Assembly (NCBI RefSeq): GCF_002871795.1
Contig: NZ_PNHL01000004.1
Location: forward strand, 62,001-126,000
From: Brachybacterium sp. UMB0905
GTDB lineage: Bacteria > Actinomycetota > Actinomycetes > Actinomycetales > Dermabacteraceae
DNA length: 64,000 nt
Direction of reading: 5' to 3'
Part shown: positions 1 to 7,217 of the stretch, one piece after another
Layout: each line of letters begins with the position of its first letter
Position numbering within the stretch: position 1 is the first letter of the stretch
Program-made: the position numbers and the translations under genes
Notes under the pieces: generated by a model
The model's database searches: none
Seen by the model: only the letters and a program-made list of their open reading frames with translations
Told to the model about the DNA's origin: nothing

Positions 1-441
1 GCGGCAGCTCTCACTCCGGTGCGGCGTGTCGTGGCCTTCGGGTTCTCCATGGGCGGGCTCGCATCGTTGAACATCGCCGCGCACCGGGTGCTGCCGGATC
101 TGCTGGGCGTCGTGACCGTCAACGGCGTGGTGGATACGCACACGTTCACGCCCGAGCACGGGGTGTGGGAGGCATACGGTGCGAGCTCCTGGGACGACCT
201 CGCGGAGCGGCAGAGCGGATCTGACCCCGCGCGCGATGACCCGCAGCGCCTGGCCGGGATCCCGATCCTGCAGCTCGCGGGCCGGGCGGATCTCTCGGTG
301 GAGCCTGCCCGGCACACCGAGGTGCTGGCTGCGCGGGCGGCGACACCCGAGCTGCTGACCACGGTGCTCGGAGCCTGGGGCCACGTGGACGGGCCGTTCA
401 GCCCGGAGCTCATCGTGGCGTGGATCCGGGCGCGGCTGTGA
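1..441 (+). CDS. Alpha/beta hydrolase, C-terminal part (cut by window edge)
   Basis: The reading frame is open from base 1, so the true start lies upstream; 146 residues are visible. A nucleophile elbow GFSMGG sits near the beginning, an Asp-containing segment (LAGRADLSVEP) follows a hydrophobic strand in the usual acid position, and a His (WGHVDGP) close to the C-terminus would complete a Ser-Asp-His triad. This order is that of the alpha/beta hydrolase fold (dienelactone hydrolase or lysophospholipase-like). The substrate cannot be told. A tRNA gene follows on the same strand. Confidence 0.75.
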   Translation, partial: AAALTPVRRVVAFGFSMGGLASLNIAAHRVLPDLLGVVTVNGVVDTHTFTPEHGVWEAYGASSWDDLAERQSGSDPARDDPQRLAGIPILQLAGRADLSVEPARHTEVLAARAATPELLTTVLGAWGHVDGPFSPELIVAWIRARL

Positions 442-561
442 GGGGGCCCAGATGACGTGGTGTTCGTTACTGTCCTCGGATCTGGTTTGGGCCAGTGCTC
501 ATCGCGGAGTACTCTGAGGGAACCTTCGGCCTCGGCGCCTATGACCCGGTGCCGGAGATAC

Positions 562-645
562 GCGCAAGTGGCGGAATTGGTAGACGCGCACGGTTCAGGT
601 CCGTGTGCCTTCGCGGGCGTGGGGGTTCAAGTCCCCCCTTGCGCA
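562..645 (+). tRNA. tRNA-Leu (anticodon CAG)
   Basis: The acceptor arms GCGCAAG (562-568) and CTTGCGC (638-644) pair perfectly and A645 is the discriminator. The D-arm contains AATTGGTAGAC, the anticodon arm CACGG-TTCAGGT-CCGTG places CAG at 596-598, and the T-arm reads GGGGGTTCAAGTCCCCC. The long variable arm (TGCCTTCGCGGGCGT) is that of a class II tRNA, as expected for Leu. CCA is not encoded. Confidence 0.97.
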
Positions 646-651
646 CCCGGT

Positions 652-688
652 GAAATCCCCTGTGACCAGCACGGTCGCAGGGGATTTC
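652..688 (+). terminator. Hairpin terminator after tRNA-Leu
   Basis: GAAATCCCCTG (652-662) pairs perfectly with CAGGGGATTTC (678-688), and GACC/GGTC extends the stem inward. It starts 6 nt after the tRNA. There is no long T-run, as is common in high-GC actinobacteria. It also lies just beyond the end of the minus-strand gene at 704, so it may act from both sides. Confidence 0.8.
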
Positions 689-703
689 GCATGAGCGGAC
701 TGC

Positions 704-1045
704 TTAGAACTCGATGACGAGCTTCACGAGCAGCCACAGCAGCGACGGCCCGAGCCCGAACACGCCCATGAACGCGGACCACACGGGCCGGTGCGTGTCC
801 CGCGCAATGTTGCGCATCGCCACCAGCGCCACCAGGACCAGCGGGAACACCAGCCAGAACAGCACCAGAGAGACCCCACCGAGCACCGCGAGCAGCGTGC
901 CGATATCGTCCCCCTGGGTGGCCATCGCGATCCCGACGACCAGCGCCACCAGGCCCGCCGCGCCCAGCACGATGTTGCCGAGCTGGAGAACGGCCGCCCA
1001 TTCCGGCAGCAGCGAGGTCGACGTGGCCTGCCAGCGACGGCTCAT
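704..1045 (-). CDS. Small membrane protein of unknown function
   Basis: A 113-residue protein with about three hydrophobic segments (roughly residues 20-42, 50-75 and 93-112) separated by short polar loops. I recognise no family. Its ATG overlaps the stop of the upstream NYN-domain gene in an ATGA arrangement, so the two are almost certainly co-translated. The hairpin at 652-688 lies just downstream. It may anchor or assist the NYN protein at the membrane, which is inference from position only. Confidence 0.7.
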   Translation of the reverse strand: MSRRWQATSTSLLPEWAAVLQLGNIVLGAAGLVALVVGIAMATQGDDIGTLLAVLGGVSLVLFWLVFPLVLVALVAMRNIARDTHRPVWSAFMGVFGLGPSLLWLLVKLVIEF

Positions 1046-1590
1046 AGGAACTCCAGCGGGTCGAACTCGTCGATGTCGATGATCCGCACCCGCGGCAGGC
1101 GGCTGGTGAAGGCCTGCACGTCGTACTCGAGGTCATGCACCTCGATGCCGGGCACGTCCTTGAGCTCGTTCGCCATGAACTCCTTGAAGCCCACGAGCGC
1201 GAGACGCCGCGCGGGCGCCTCGGCCAGGCGCTGCATCTGCGGCACAAAATCCTTGTCGTGGCTGACGAGCATCACGTCGGCGTCCATGTCGACGATCGCC
1301 TCGGCGGTCCGCTGGATCGCGATGTCCACCACCTTGCCGGCGCCGCGCAGCGGCACGGGCTTGTACCCGATCGCCAGCAGCGCCTGCACGAAGTTCGAGG
1401 GCAGTGACTCGTCCACAGCCAGGAAGAACAGGCCCTTTGTGGGCTGGCCCCAGGCCTGCTGCGCGTGATCCAGCAGCTTGTTCCAGCGCGGGCGCTCCTC
1501 CGGCTGCGGGCGGCGGCCCAGCACCGAGATGCCGAGCGTCGCATCGATGTTCTCGCCGTCGACCAGGAGGTACGTGGTGCGTTCCGTCAT
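1042..1590 (-). CDS. NYN domain protein (PIN-like ribonuclease)
   Basis: 182 residues. The N-terminus begins with a beta-strand ending in LLVDGEN, the first acidic site of NYN/PIN-like nucleases. A mid-protein VDIAIQ and a later SHDKDF supply the other conserved acidic residues of the metal site. These features, with the size, fit the NYN (LabA/DUF88) family, which cleaves RNA with Mg2+/Mn2+. It overlaps the downstream small membrane protein gene by 4 bp. The specific RNA substrate is unknown. Confidence 0.85.
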   Translation of the reverse strand: MTERTTYLLVDGENIDATLGISVLGRRPQPEERPRWNKLLDHAQQAWGQPTKGLFFLAVDESLPSNFVQALLAIGYKPVPLRGAGKVVDIAIQRTAEAIVDMDADVMLVSHDKDFVPQMQRLAEAPARRLALVGFKEFMANELKDVPGIEVHDLEYDVQAFTSRLPRVRIIDIDEFDPLEFL

Positions 1591-1599
1591 GGGGTGAGC

Positions 1600-2628
1600 T
1601 TAAGGGTCGACGGGGTGCCATCGGCCTGCACCGTCATCGTCGTCGCGCCAGCGCCAATGCTGAGAGGGGCCGATGGGTTTGCCAGGCGCTTCTCGCAGCC
1701 AGAGCGTGGACCCCGGATTCCAGCCGGCGATGACGCTGGCGACCCCGTCGGCCACGTCGATCAGCGTCGTGGCGGCGGTGAGATAGCCGGGCACCGTGAG
1801 GTGCACGGCGCCCCATCGCCGCGAGACAGCCTCCCAGTCGGGAATCACCCAGGTGCCGTCGCGGCCGGTCACCCGGTACCAGTCGTGCCGACGCGAGGCG
1901 GTGACCTCGAGCGGATGCTCGCGGCACAGCTTCGCCCAGTCCTCAGCGCCGGTGATCTCGAGGACCTCCGTCGGCCCCTGCACGGGCGTGGTCGTGCACT
2001 TCTCCCAGCCCAGTTCATCTTCGATGAGGTCGAGCGCGCGCGGCACCTCGTCATAGGTGACTGGCTGGTCGAGCGGAATCGACCACCAGGAGCCGCTCCA
2101 CGCGGCCGCAGGGTCCTGGGGCCGCTCCCTGCGCGCCTGCTGCTCCGCATCACGGGTGGAGCGCACCCAGGCGGCGAGATCAGTCCGCGCCGCGGGGATG
2201 GGCGGCTCCCACTCCAGCAGATGCTGCACTGAGGGGGCCGGAGCGGTCCACGCGATCGTCGACACCCGCTCGGCGAGAGGGGCGAGCGCCTCCTGCACGC
2301 TGGGCATGCGTGCGACCACGTCCTCTCCGTCGGGCTCCTGCCAGTACATCGCGGAGTCCACGGAAGCCCCCAGCGCCTCGTGCACGAGATCCGGGGAGAG
2401 CGGATCCTCCGGCAGGGCGCGGAGCAGCGCGGTGAGCTCCTCGATGCTCGCCGCCTTCCGCGGCTCCACATCGCCCCAGGTCACGAGCACGCAGGACGTG
2501 TCGCGGCCGGGATTGTGCGCGTACGCGAGGTCGAACAGGGCCTCTCTCACCGCATCGGAGAGTCGGACGGCGAGCTCGAGCAGAAGCCGTCGGCCGCGCG
2601 GACCGGTCAGCAGCGCCTTCATGTCCAC
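1600..2628 (-). CDS. Hypothetical protein, 342 aa
   Basis: A soluble, acidic, Trp-rich protein (WSGSWWSIPLDQP, WVIPDWEAVSRRWG, HWRWRDDDD) with no signal peptide or membrane segment. Codon use matches neighbouring genes, and clustered Trp plus evenly spread charges suggest a real folded protein. I do not recognise a family. The last third (DWYRVTGRDGTWVIPDW) could be an immunity or SMI1/KNR4-like binding fold, but I cannot confirm that. It lies 9 bp upstream of the NYN gene on the same strand and could share its operon. Its own upstream region carries the 22-bp tandem array and palindrome described separately. Confidence 0.65.
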   Translation of the reverse strand: MDMKALLTGPRGRRLLLELAVRLSDAVREALFDLAYAHNPGRDTSCVLVTWGDVEPRKAASIEELTALLRALPEDPLSPDLVHEALGASVDSAMYWQEPDGEDVVARMPSVQEALAPLAERVSTIAWTAPAPSVQHLLEWEPPIPAARTDLAAWVRSTRDAEQQARRERPQDPAAAWSGSWWSIPLDQPVTYDEVPRALDLIEDELGWEKCTTTPVQGPTEVLEITGAEDWAKLCREHPLEVTASRRHDWYRVTGRDGTWVIPDWEAVSRRWGAVHLTVPGYLTAATTLIDVADGVASVIAGWNPGSTLWLREAPGKPIGPSQHWRWRDDDDGAGRWHPVDP

Positions 2629-2668
2629 CCCCTCTCGATCGGTCGACCACCGCGCTCAGCGGGCGCAG

Positions 2669-2756
2669 CGCCTTCTCGGGTCCCGCCCCACGCTTTCTCG
2701 GGTCCCGCCCCACGCCTTCTCGGGTGCTGCCCCACGCCTTCTCGGGCCCTGCGTAC
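2669..2756. repeat. Four tandem copies of a 22-bp unit
   Basis: Units start at 2669, 2691, 2713 and 2735 with an exact 22-bp period. The core of each is CTTCTCGGG or CTTTCTCGGG followed by a CGCCCCACG-like tail; copies one and two differ at a single base, copy three has TGCTG in the middle, and copy four runs into the palindrome at 2739-2782. The array lies between two minus-strand genes (2628 and 2829) and has no open reading frame of note. Confidence 0.85.
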
Positions 2757-2782
2757 CAGTATCGGTACGCAGGACCCGAGAA
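2739..2782. repeat. Long palindrome, family copy 1 (19-bp arms)
   Basis: Arms 2739-2757 and 2764-2782 pair at 18 of 19 positions around the loop AGTATC. The inner arm CTGCGTACC/GGTACGCAG and the flanking CTCGGG/CCCGAG recur in the palindrome at 50855-50902, so this is a dispersed element and not a one-off hairpin. It could terminate the upstream-lying gene or be a REP-type mobile palindrome. Confidence 0.85.
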
Positions 2783-2828
2783 CGCGATGTGAGGATGGGC
2801 GCGAATACGGGGATGAGGGCCGACGCGC

Positions 2829-3938
2829 TCAGTCCAGCCGCACCTCGCGCCCCAGTTCCGCGGACTCGTACACGGCGGCAAGGATGCGGGTGATCTCCAC
2901 GCCGTGCTCGAGCGGGGCGATGCTCTCCTCGCGGCCCTGTGCGGCGGCGACGAAGTTCGCCACCTGGTTGCGGAAGCCGAGCCCGAAGTCGAAGGTCGGC
3001 GAGGCGATCTGCGGGTCGATGTTCACCACGGCGTCGTGCATCTCGGTGGCCAGGCGCAGTCGCGGCTCCACCTCCGCCCCGCCCTTGTCCCCGTACACGG
3101 ACACGGCGATCGAATCCTCGAGCGCGTGCAGCGAGTACGAGCAGTCCAGCAGCATGCTCGCTCCGTTCTCGAAGCGGATCATGGCGCTCGCGAGGTCCTC
3201 GACCGTGTTCTTCGTGGGGTCGTAGTCCGCGGCGGTGTACCGCGGCATGGAGGTGATGTTCGCGCGGTTGCCGAGCTTCTCAACGGTGCTGCCGGAGACC
3301 GCCACCGCCTTCGGCGCGCCCATCAGATACCAGGCGAGGTCCAGCACGTGGATGCCGATGTCCAGCAGCGGGCCGCCGCCAGCGATCTCCTTGTCCGCGA
3401 ACCAGCCGCCGGGGTTGCCCATGCGGCGGATCAGCGAGGCCTTGGCGTAGTACAGCTCGCCCAGATCCCCCGCGTCGATGAAGGACTTCAGCACCTGGCA
3501 GTTCGGGGCGTGGCGGCGCACGAACCCCACCTGCACCAGTCGGTCCGTGCCCTCGGCGGCCCGCTGGATCGCCTCCGCTTCCTCCACGGTGCGGGCCAGC
3601 GGTTTCTCCACCAGCACGTGCTTGCCGGCCTCGATCGCGGCGATCGCCCAGGAGGCGTGCGAGTCGTTCCACGTGCACACCGAGACGCCTTCCACCTCAG
3701 GATCGGCGAGCAGCTGATGCGGATCGGCGTAGGCGCGCGCGGCCCCGTACTCGTCGGCCACCTGCTGGGCGCGCTCGAGGTTCATGTCCGCGACCGCGGT
3801 GATCTGCACGCCCGGGGTGTCGCGGTAGGCGCCCAGGTGCGCGCCGGCGATGGTGCCGGCGCCGATGACGCCCACCCGGAACGGGGCGTCGGGCGGGAGG
3901 TTCGGGGCGTCGGACGCGGTGTCAGGGGTGGTGGTCAT
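2829..3938 (-). CDS. Gfo/Idh/MocA-family sugar dehydrogenase
   Basis: 369 residues. The N-terminal Rossmann fold starts FRVGVIGAGTIAGAHLGAY, the NAD(P)-binding GxGxxG variant. EKPLA near residue 110 is the family hallmark that includes the catalytic Lys, and GGGPLLDIGIHVLDLAWYLMG near 190 carries the conserved D-x3-H pair of the active site. Such enzymes oxidise or reduce inositols, amino-sugars or other cyclic sugars. It is the last gene of a ROK regulator-isomerase-dehydrogenase operon, 5 bp after the isomerase gene, so the two enzymes probably act on the same sugar or sugar alcohol. The substrate is not evident. Confidence 0.92.
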   Translation of the reverse strand: MTTTPDTASDAPNLPPDAPFRVGVIGAGTIAGAHLGAYRDTPGVQITAVADMNLERAQQVADEYGAARAYADPHQLLADPEVEGVSVCTWNDSHASWAIAAIEAGKHVLVEKPLARTVEEAEAIQRAAEGTDRLVQVGFVRRHAPNCQVLKSFIDAGDLGELYYAKASLIRRMGNPGGWFADKEIAGGGPLLDIGIHVLDLAWYLMGAPKAVAVSGSTVEKLGNRANITSMPRYTAADYDPTKNTVEDLASAMIRFENGASMLLDCSYSLHALEDSIAVSVYGDKGGAEVEPRLRLATEMHDAVVNIDPQIASPTFDFGLGFRNQVANFVAAAQGREESIAPLEHGVEITRILAAVYESAELGREVRLD

Positions 3939-3943
3939 GGCGG

Positions 3944-4831
3944 TCAGTTCCTTTCCAGAAGATCTGTGGCGGCCGCGAGGGACCGCTCGCAGGCCAGCAG
4001 GCAGTCCTCCCAGCCTTCGAATTCGATGGTCACCGGGCCGCTAAAGCCCGCGTCGCGGATCGCCCGGGCGATGCTGCGCAGGTCCAGATCCCCGCAGCCC
4101 AGCACGGCGCCGCGCAGCTTCCGTCCGGCGCGGGAGGAGAACCAGCCGGCGCCGACGGGCGCATCGGCCGGGCGGATGTAGAAGTCCTTGAGGTGCACCG
4201 TCATCGCGTACGGCAGGTTCTCCTGCACCGAGGCGAGCGGGTCCGCGTCCACGCACACGAAGTTCCCCACATCCAACGTCGTGCGGAAATTCGGTTCGCC
4301 CACCGCGTGGATGATCCGACCCACCCGGTCCGCGGACTGCACGAAGAACCCGTGGTTCTCCAGGCTGGTCGTGATGCCCTTCGCGGCCGCGTACTGCGCG
4401 ATCTCCTGGGCCCCGGCGACGATGTGCGGCAGTACTCGCTCGAACTGGACCGTGTCGTCGCCCTCGACGACGCCGTGGGGGACGACGTCATGCCGCATCC
4501 GAGTGATCCCGAGCGTCGCAGCGAGGTCCACGTAGCGCTGCACCCGCTCCACCTGGGCTGCGTCCCCGGTGGAGAGGTCCGCGCCCACGGCCAGACTGCT
4601 GAGGGGCACACCGGCGGCCTCGGCCTTGGCGCGCAGCGCCGCCAGGCGCTCATCGGACCACCCGAGCGACGGGATGGGCGAATCCGCAGCGTCGGAGAGA
4701 ACAGCGAGCTCGAGGTGCTCGGCTGCGCTCGCCGCCACCCAGTCGATGACGTCCTCGAGGGTCATCGCCCCGGTGGAGAGTCTTTGGTGGAAGCTATAGG
4801 AGCTGAAACCGATGCTGATATCGCTGCTCAT
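3944..4831 (-). CDS. Sugar phosphate isomerase/epimerase (AP endonuclease 2-type TIM barrel)
   Basis: 295 residues with the TIM-barrel pattern of the xylose isomerase-like/IolE-IolI group. Probable metal ligands lie in SLENHG, TLDVGN, VHLKDFY and the C-terminal VTIEFEG. The start ATG overlaps the stop of the upstream ROK gene by 4 bp, and the dehydrogenase follows 5 bp downstream, so all three are one transcript. It probably interconverts the keto-sugar or inositol product of the dehydrogenase. Exact substrate unknown. Confidence 0.9.
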   Translation of the reverse strand: MSSDISIGFSSYSFHQRLSTGAMTLEDVIDWVAASAAEHLELAVLSDAADSPIPSLGWSDERLAALRAKAEAAGVPLSSLAVGADLSTGDAAQVERVQRYVDLAATLGITRMRHDVVPHGVVEGDDTVQFERVLPHIVAGAQEIAQYAAAKGITTSLENHGFFVQSADRVGRIIHAVGEPNFRTTLDVGNFVCVDADPLASVQENLPYAMTVHLKDFYIRPADAPVGAGWFSSRAGRKLRGAVLGCGDLDLRSIARAIRDAGFSGPVTIEFEGWEDCLLACERSLAAATDLLERN

Positions 4832-5901
4832 GCGGTGATCCCTTCTGACCAGGGGGCGGGAAGGTCCCTGACCCCCAGCGTGTGCTCGGAGAACTGGGTG
4901 TAGGCGGAGTTCAGGGCGCCGACGAGCGCACCGTCGGCCGTGAGCCGTGCGGCCACCACCTCGGGCGCACGGTCGGTGACCAGCAGGCGCGCGAGAGCCT
5001 CGCGCAGCGGATGAAGCAGCGTCTCCCCGGCGCGGGAGAGCCCGCCGCCGATGACGAGCCGATCCGGGTCCACAGTCAGCAGCACGGTCGCGAGCCGCGG
5101 CGCGATCTGCGCACAGAACTCCGCGATCTCCTGCTGCGCGGCCGTATCCCCGCGGGCGGCTGCCTCGAGCAGGGGCTGTGCCTCATCGCCCGTGGACCAG
5201 GTGAGCCGCCCCCGCTCGGAGGTCGCGGTCCAGCGCATGCCCCGCTGGGAACCGAGCTCGCCGGCCAGGCGGTGCGCGCCCTGCAGGATCTGCCCCTCGA
5301 GCACGACAGCGACCGAGATGCGGTGGCCGATCTGCACCAGCACCAGGCTGCCGGCGGCCTCACCCCGGTGATGCTCCGCGAGCGCCGCGAGCTTGATGTC
5401 GTTCTCCACCAGGGCGGGGACCGCGAACTCGGCGGCGAGGTCACGGCCCTGCAGGGTGGGCAGCACGATGCTGCGCGCCACCGTCCCATCGGGGTGCATG
5501 ATCCCCGGCACGGCGATGCCCACGGCGCCCGGGGAGAGCCCGGTCCGCGCGACCACCTCGGGCAGTGGCACGTCAGCGCTCTCCTCGGTCAGGGCGAGCG
5601 GGTGCCCGGCGGCGTCGGTGACCAGGCAGCGAGTACGCCGCGCCCCGAGGTCCAGGGCCGCGAACGTGGCGGCCGACGGGTCGAAGGCGACGCGGCGGGC
5701 AGGCCGGCCGGCGGTGCCCGAAGCGGTGGCCGGGGCGGGGGCCGCGACGGGCCCGAGGTCGGTGAGGACCGCGTCGATCGTGGGGCGGGAGAGGTTCGTG
5801 CGGGCGGCGAGCTCGGCGAGGGTCAGTGGCTGCTCGGCGTCGCGCAGCGCCAGCAGGCAGTCGCGGGCGTTCGCCCGTCGGACCGCAGAGGCCGTGACCA
5901 T
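4828..5901 (-). CDS. ROK-family transcriptional regulator
   Basis: 357 residues. An N-terminal winged helix (LAELAARTNLSRPTIDAVLTDL, about residues 24-48) precedes a ROK sugar-kinase-like domain. The domain has VENDIKLAALAEH where kinases have an END-A pattern, and it lacks the CxCGxxGCxE zinc motif, so it is probably a sensor and not an active kinase. It is the first gene of the sugar operon that follows, with a good GAAGGA ribosome site before ATG 5901. A perfect palindrome at 5942-5959 just upstream is a likely auto-operator. Confidence 0.88.
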   Translation of the reverse strand: MVTASAVRRANARDCLLALRDAEQPLTLAELAARTNLSRPTIDAVLTDLGPVAAPAPATASGTAGRPARRVAFDPSAATFAALDLGARRTRCLVTDAAGHPLALTEESADVPLPEVVARTGLSPGAVGIAVPGIMHPDGTVARSIVLPTLQGRDLAAEFAVPALVENDIKLAALAEHHRGEAAGSLVLVQIGHRISVAVVLEGQILQGAHRLAGELGSQRGMRWTATSERGRLTWSTGDEAQPLLEAAARGDTAAQQEIAEFCAQIAPRLATVLLTVDPDRLVIGGGLSRAGETLLHPLREALARLLVTDRAPEVVAARLTADGALVGALNSAYTQFSEHTLGVRDLPAPWSEGITA

Positions 5902-5941
5902 GGGAATCCTTCATCCTCGGGCACCCTCGCGGTGCCGACAG

Positions 5942-5959
5942 CCCCATTGTGCAATGGGG
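5942..5959. promoter_or_regulatory. Palindrome CCCCATTG-TG-CAATGGGG (candidate ROK operator)
   Basis: A perfect 8-bp inverted repeat with a 2-bp spacer, 41 bp upstream of the ROK start and in the divergent region shared with selO. ROK repressors bind inverted repeats near their own promoters, so this is the best operator candidate here. On the minus strand a TTGTAA hexamer overlaps its edge and could be part of the promoter. Confidence 0.55.
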
Positions 5960-6023
5960 TTACAAAATGCTGGGTGTCAGTCTGTGCGTTTGCCGAGGCC
6001 GCGTCAAGTGACAGGATCGAGGC

Positions 6024-7217
6024 ATGCTGCAGCAGACCTACGCCGAGGCCCTCCCGGAGCTGTCCGTGCCGTTCAGGGCCGAGTGTCCCCCGTGCCCGGA
6101 GGTGGTGTTCTTCGACGAGGATCTGGGGCGCGAGCTGGACATCGGCCCCGATGATGTGGACCTGTTGACCGGCCAGATCGACGGCACGTTCGCGCAGGCC
6201 TACGCCGGCCACCAGTTCGGCAGCCCCGTCCCCGTGCTCGGGGATGGCCGGGCGGTGCTGCTCGGCGAGGTGGTGGGGGCCGATGGGGAGCGTCAGGACC
6301 TGCATCTCAAGGGCGCTGGCCGCACCCCCTTCGCCCGTGGCGGTGACGGGAAGGCGCCGCTGGGGCCGATGCTGCGCGAGGCCGTGATCGGCCGCTGGCT
6401 GCACGCGATCGGGGTGCCGAGCGCTCGCATCCTCGCCGTGCTGCGCACCGGAGAGGAGATCGCCCCGCGCCAAGGGATGCAGCCCGAGGTGGGGGCGATG
6501 GCGGTGCGCGTGGCCGCGAGCCACCTGCGCGTGGGCACGTTCCAGTACGCGGCCTGGCATCACGATGAGGAGGTGCTGGGGCGGCTTGTGGACTACGCGA
6601 TCGCACGCCATCACCCTGCGGCTGAGGGGGCGCTCGGCCTGCTGGAGGCGGTGGCCCGGGTACAGGCGAAGCTGGTGGCCGGGTGGATGGTCGCCGGGTT
6701 TGTGCACGGCGTGATGAACACCGACAACATGACCATCTCCGGGCAGAGCATCGACCACGGGCCGTGCGCGATCCTCGAGAAGCACGACGCCCGCGCCGTG
6801 TTCAGCTCGATCGACGTGCAGGGCCGCTACGCCTACGGCAACCAGGCGGGGATCGCGCTGTGGAACCTGTGCCGCTTCGCTGAGGCCCTGCACCTTGAGG
6901 CCGCGGATGCGGTGCCGCTGCTCGAGCAGTTCGAGGGCTGGTTCGAGGCGGAGCGGGCAGCGCTGGTGGGCGATGCGGACCTGACCGGCATCGACGGCGC
7001 CGACCACGTCTCGTTCCTGCACGAGCGGGGGATCGGCCCGGTGTATGCGCCGCGCAATGAGCAGCTCGAGCGCGCGCTCGCCGCCGCGACCGTGGGGAAC
7101 CTGGAGCCGGTGCACGAGATGCTCGAGGTGATGCGCGCCCCGTACGAGCGCCGGCCCGGCCTCGAGTACCTCGAGGAGCCGGGCGGGGAGGGCTTCGTCA
7201 GCTTCTGCGGGACGTGA
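6024..7217 (+). CDS. selO: SelO-family protein adenylyltransferase (YdiU)
   Basis: 397 residues. It contains YAGHQFG, the nucleotide-binding KGAGRTPFARGGDGKA, and HGVMNTDNM followed by IDHGP, the pseudokinase active site that in SelO transfers AMP to protein hydroxyls. The usual family form is about 480 residues; here the C-terminal part is shorter, and IDHGPCA replaces the common DYGPFGF, dropping the aromatic residues. QAGIALWNL is retained. It is divergent from the ROK operon and ends in a 20-bp convergent overlap with the DUF4091 gene. Targets in other bacteria include redox-stress proteins. Confidence 0.9.
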   Translation: MLQQTYAEALPELSVPFRAECPPCPEVVFFDEDLGRELDIGPDDVDLLTGQIDGTFAQAYAGHQFGSPVPVLGDGRAVLLGEVVGADGERQDLHLKGAGRTPFARGGDGKAPLGPMLREAVIGRWLHAIGVPSARILAVLRTGEEIAPRQGMQPEVGAMAVRVAASHLRVGTFQYAAWHHDEEVLGRLVDYAIARHHPAAEGALGLLEAVARVQAKLVAGWMVAGFVHGVMNTDNMTISGQSIDHGPCAILEKHDARAVFSSIDVQGRYAYGNQAGIALWNLCRFAEALHLEAADAVPLLEQFEGWFEAERAALVGDADLTGIDGADHVSFLHERGIGPVYAPRNEQLERALAAATVGNLEPVHEMLEVMRAPYERRPGLEYLEEPGGEGFVSFCGT

